From positions 1 through 25,134 of the IMG/VR virus record IMGVR_UViG_3300033571_002560: a DNA stretch of 25,134 nt. One strand, given 5' to 3'. Shown here one piece after another: positions 23,497-25,134 of the stretch. Made by a program: the position numbers and the translations under genes. Numbering within the stretch: position 1 is the stretch's first letter; each line of letters begins with the position of its first letter. The notes under the pieces are model-generated. The model was not told the DNA's origin. It ran no database searches and saw only the letters and a list, made by a program, of their open reading frames with translations. Source of the DNA: a virus.

Positions 23497-25134
23497 TTAA
23501 CTCAACTTAGAAGTATCTATGTTCTTAAAGAAATTTTTATGAGTATTGTAGTTGTTTAATACTTCTTGTTGCGTGAGAGGCTTAGAATAGAACTTTACAC
23601 TGCCTAGATACCCTCTCAGGCCGCTTATTAGTCCGCCGTATTGCCCCCCCATGAAGTTTCCTTTTTGGAATCCATCAGTATATCCCCCACCAACAATCCA
23701 AGGGGTTACCTTGAAATTGGTTCCTGGGTTATTTAATTTTGGTCCGCTATTTAATTCAGTTGGGCTAGTTAAATTATATTCAAAGCTATTAGCAGCGGCT
23801 AAATTTGGCAAGTTAGGCATCGTACCTTCTGGGATTCCAAACACATAGGATAGAGAGGAAGTAGCAACTTCTTGCCCGTCAAAGTATAGAGTAAGCTTAT
23901 CAGATTGTGGATTGAGGGTAATTGAGAAGTGACAAAAGTCTGATGAGCAATCAACCATTTCTTGATTAAGTGATTTAACCATAGAGTGGTATGTAGTGGA
24001 TGCCTTACAGTCCAAACCATCAAAGAATGATCTGTTAATAAGCGTAGCGGCTGAAGCAGAAATTGATTGAGTTGGGGCAAGGAAGAAACTGGTTGAAGAT
24101 ACCGGATTAAGAGATTGGCTGTTTGAGGCTGGTAGGCCTGATACTAATCTGCGATCCCTAGTAAACCCAAGAATGAATCCCCGTACAGCGTCAGTCCCTA
24201 GTGAATTAGTTACATACTCAGAATCTGTAGAGCTAGCTGTACCATTAAACCCTACGTTCTCATTCGCCAGTACTAATCGGTAAAGGCTAGATACGTTGCC
24301 TACTCCGCTACTAGTAAATATGTCGGGAATATGAGTCCAGAAATCTATCGTGGCCCCTTGGTTGTTTTGCAGGAGATCGTCCAATGGCGGGGCGTTGGGG
24401 AGGCGGAAATAGGCTCCTAGAGCCGATACAGAGGACGGGGTAGTGTTGGAGTTCTTGGTTATGCCGTCAAAGTAAGCAATGCCTAATCCACCCTTAAATA
24501 CATCAGCGGCAGACTTAGCGACTAATTGCCCATACAGTTGATTCGATTGAGATGCTGAGTTTCTAGATAGGAAGGCAGTAGAAGATGGTGCTTCTATGTC
24601 TGTATCTAGGAAGTTGTACATAGCTATCAGAGAATCCGTAGTTAAAAAGTTTTCAGTCTGTAGAATTACTCCATCAATAGCCGAAGCCCCACTACCATCA
24701 AATATGATTGCCCCGTCTCCAATCTCAGGGATAATTAAATGTTCAAGGCGGGAAGTGTCAGTTGATACTTTGGTTTGTACAAATACAGACTGTACAGGGA
24801 GTGGTGATACAACACCCGAAATATCTACTTGGCTGAATACCATAGCTTTTTGACGTTCAATGTCAAAATTGATATTAGCTCCTGCAAGATACGAGAAGTC
24901 ATTAATCGGTACTTGACCTACTTGATACTCTACCCGAGTGTTGTAAATTTTTGGAAGCTCTACAGCTAATTGAATTTGTTTCTTGCGCTTGTTAATCTGT
25001 GCAAGAAGTCTTGCATTTTCTGATACAATGGATTGCTTTAGATTCCTTACGATTACCTGGGATGCTCCCCCAGACTCTAGCTCGGATACTTGAGCAGAGA
25101 GGTCATACAGTCTCTTGTTTCTGTTTCCAATTAA
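23497..25134 (-). CDS. Partial coiled-coil plus LamG-like virion protein (N-terminus outside window)
   Basis: The frame ending at stop 23497 is open without interruption to base 25134, giving 545 visible residues, so the 5' end lies outside. An ATG at 24843 exists, but it has no SD. The 97 codons before it encode coherent protein: a charged helical/coiled-coil segment (LYDLSAQVSELESGGAS, then LLAQINKRKKQIQLAVELPK), followed by an extended link. No ATG occurs in those 97 codons. Counting from Met24843, residues ~70-445 resemble a concanavalin A/LamG-type jelly roll: LIAMYNFLD, LGIAYFDG, ATIDFWTHIPD (~164-174), LTLYFDGQEVATSS, and the terminal GSVKFYSKPLTQQEVLNNYN typical of the LamG_3 group. 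Such domains bind glycans or form virion decorations. The gene directly precedes gp25-J-I with a 2-nt gap, so a baseplate-attached adhesin is plausible but unproven. Confidence 0.85.
   Translation of the reverse strand, partial: LIGNRNKRLYDLSAQVSELESGGASQVIVRNLKQSIVSENARLLAQINKRKKQIQLAVELPKIYNTRVEYQVGQVPINDFSYLAGANINFDIERQKAMVFSQVDISGVVSPLPVQSVFVQTKVSTDTSRLEHLIIPEIGDGAIIFDGSGASAIDGVILQTENFLTTDSLIAMYNFLDTDIEAPSSTAFLSRNSASQSNQLYGQLVAKSAADVFKGGLGIAYFDGITKNSNTTPSSVSALGAYFRLPNAPPLDDLLQNNQGATIDFWTHIPDIFTSSGVGNVSSLYRLVLANENVGFNGTASSTDSEYVTNSLGTDAVRGFILGFTRDRRLVSGLPASNSQSLNPVSSTSFFLAPTQSISASAATLINRSFFDGLDCKASTTYHSMVKSLNQEMVDCSSDFCHFSITLNPQSDKLTLYFDGQEVATSSLSYVFGIPEGTMPNLPNLAAANSFEYNLTSPTELNSGPKLNNPGTNFKVTPWIVGGGYTDGFQKGNFMGGQYGGLISGLRGYLGSVKFYSKPLTQQEVLNNYNTHKNFFKNIDTSKLS

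Noticed and set aside
23799-24080. Second minus-strand frame of 93 codons inside the LamG gene
   Set aside because: It is fully contained in another frame of a gene with clear domain content; its composition looks like a frame shadow.
24848-24868. TTTTGAC / GTCAAAA inverted repeat as an operator or terminator
   Set aside because: It lies within the continuous reading frame of the LamG gene; 7 bp, no T tract, probably chance.

Overview
This window is a piece of a T4-like contractile-tailed phage (myovirus) genome, or a prophage or uncultivated viral contig of that kind. Every gene I can support lies on the minus strand. The genes are packed tail to head, with 1-8 nt overlaps or gaps of 1-31 nt. 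There is only one larger gap (4866-4940) and no stretch of 300 bases without a gene. I see no tRNA, rRNA, CRISPR array, IS element or integrase. The evidence for a T4-like phage is a gp25-like wedge protein, a gp6/baseplate-J protein, a P2 gpI-type tail protein, a PAAR spike tip and a gp21-gp22-gp23-like head block. The host cannot be named from the sequence. Shine-Dalgarno (SD) strength is uneven: it is strong before the capsid, scaffold and PAAR genes and weak or absent before many baseplate genes.

Read in the direction of transcription (high to low coordinates), the first block is the baseplate. A long coiled-coil plus LamG-like virion protein enters from outside the window (25134-23497). 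It is followed by the gp25-like wedge/sheath initiator (23494-23030), the gp6/J wedge protein (23030-21414) and the gpI-like wedge protein (21421-19025). Next come proteins that look like host-contact structures or their adaptors: a 1284-aa propeller-like protein (19016-15162), two small beta-rich adaptor-like proteins (15160-14189 and 14186-13575), a 1167-aa parallel beta-helix protein (13573-10070), a 796-aa protein sharing an N-terminal motif with it (10070-7680), and an 807-aa unknown protein with a proline-rich head (7678-5255). A small PAAR protein (5255-4941) closes the tail block.

The second block is head morphogenesis. It follows the 75-bp gap, which carries a T4-late-promoter-like CATAAATA box. 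In order it holds an acidic protein with a CPLC/His cluster (4865-4404), a small core-like protein (4375-3956), a basic small protein (3963-3553), the gp21-like prohead protease (3551-2763), the gp22-like scaffold (2731-2096) and the gp23-like major capsid protein (2076-472). A strong intrinsic terminator (451-424) ends the block. The next gene (398 to beyond the left edge) begins 25 nt after it. The order resembles T4 67-68-21-22-23, but the slot where T4 has the portal gene 20 is occupied by PAAR.

The most useful second-look items are these. The LamG gene's reading frame runs to the window edge, so the apparent start at 24843 is probably internal. A hairpin separates the SD from the AUG at the 4404/4375 junction, like the known T4 gene 26-25 junction. 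The capsid and a core protein share a TTVGNIG motif downstream of L-x-E candidate cleavage sites. Two very different long tail proteins share an N-terminal motif. Base composition changes sharply inside the 1284-aa gene. I do not see a clearly new defence or enzymatic system here.
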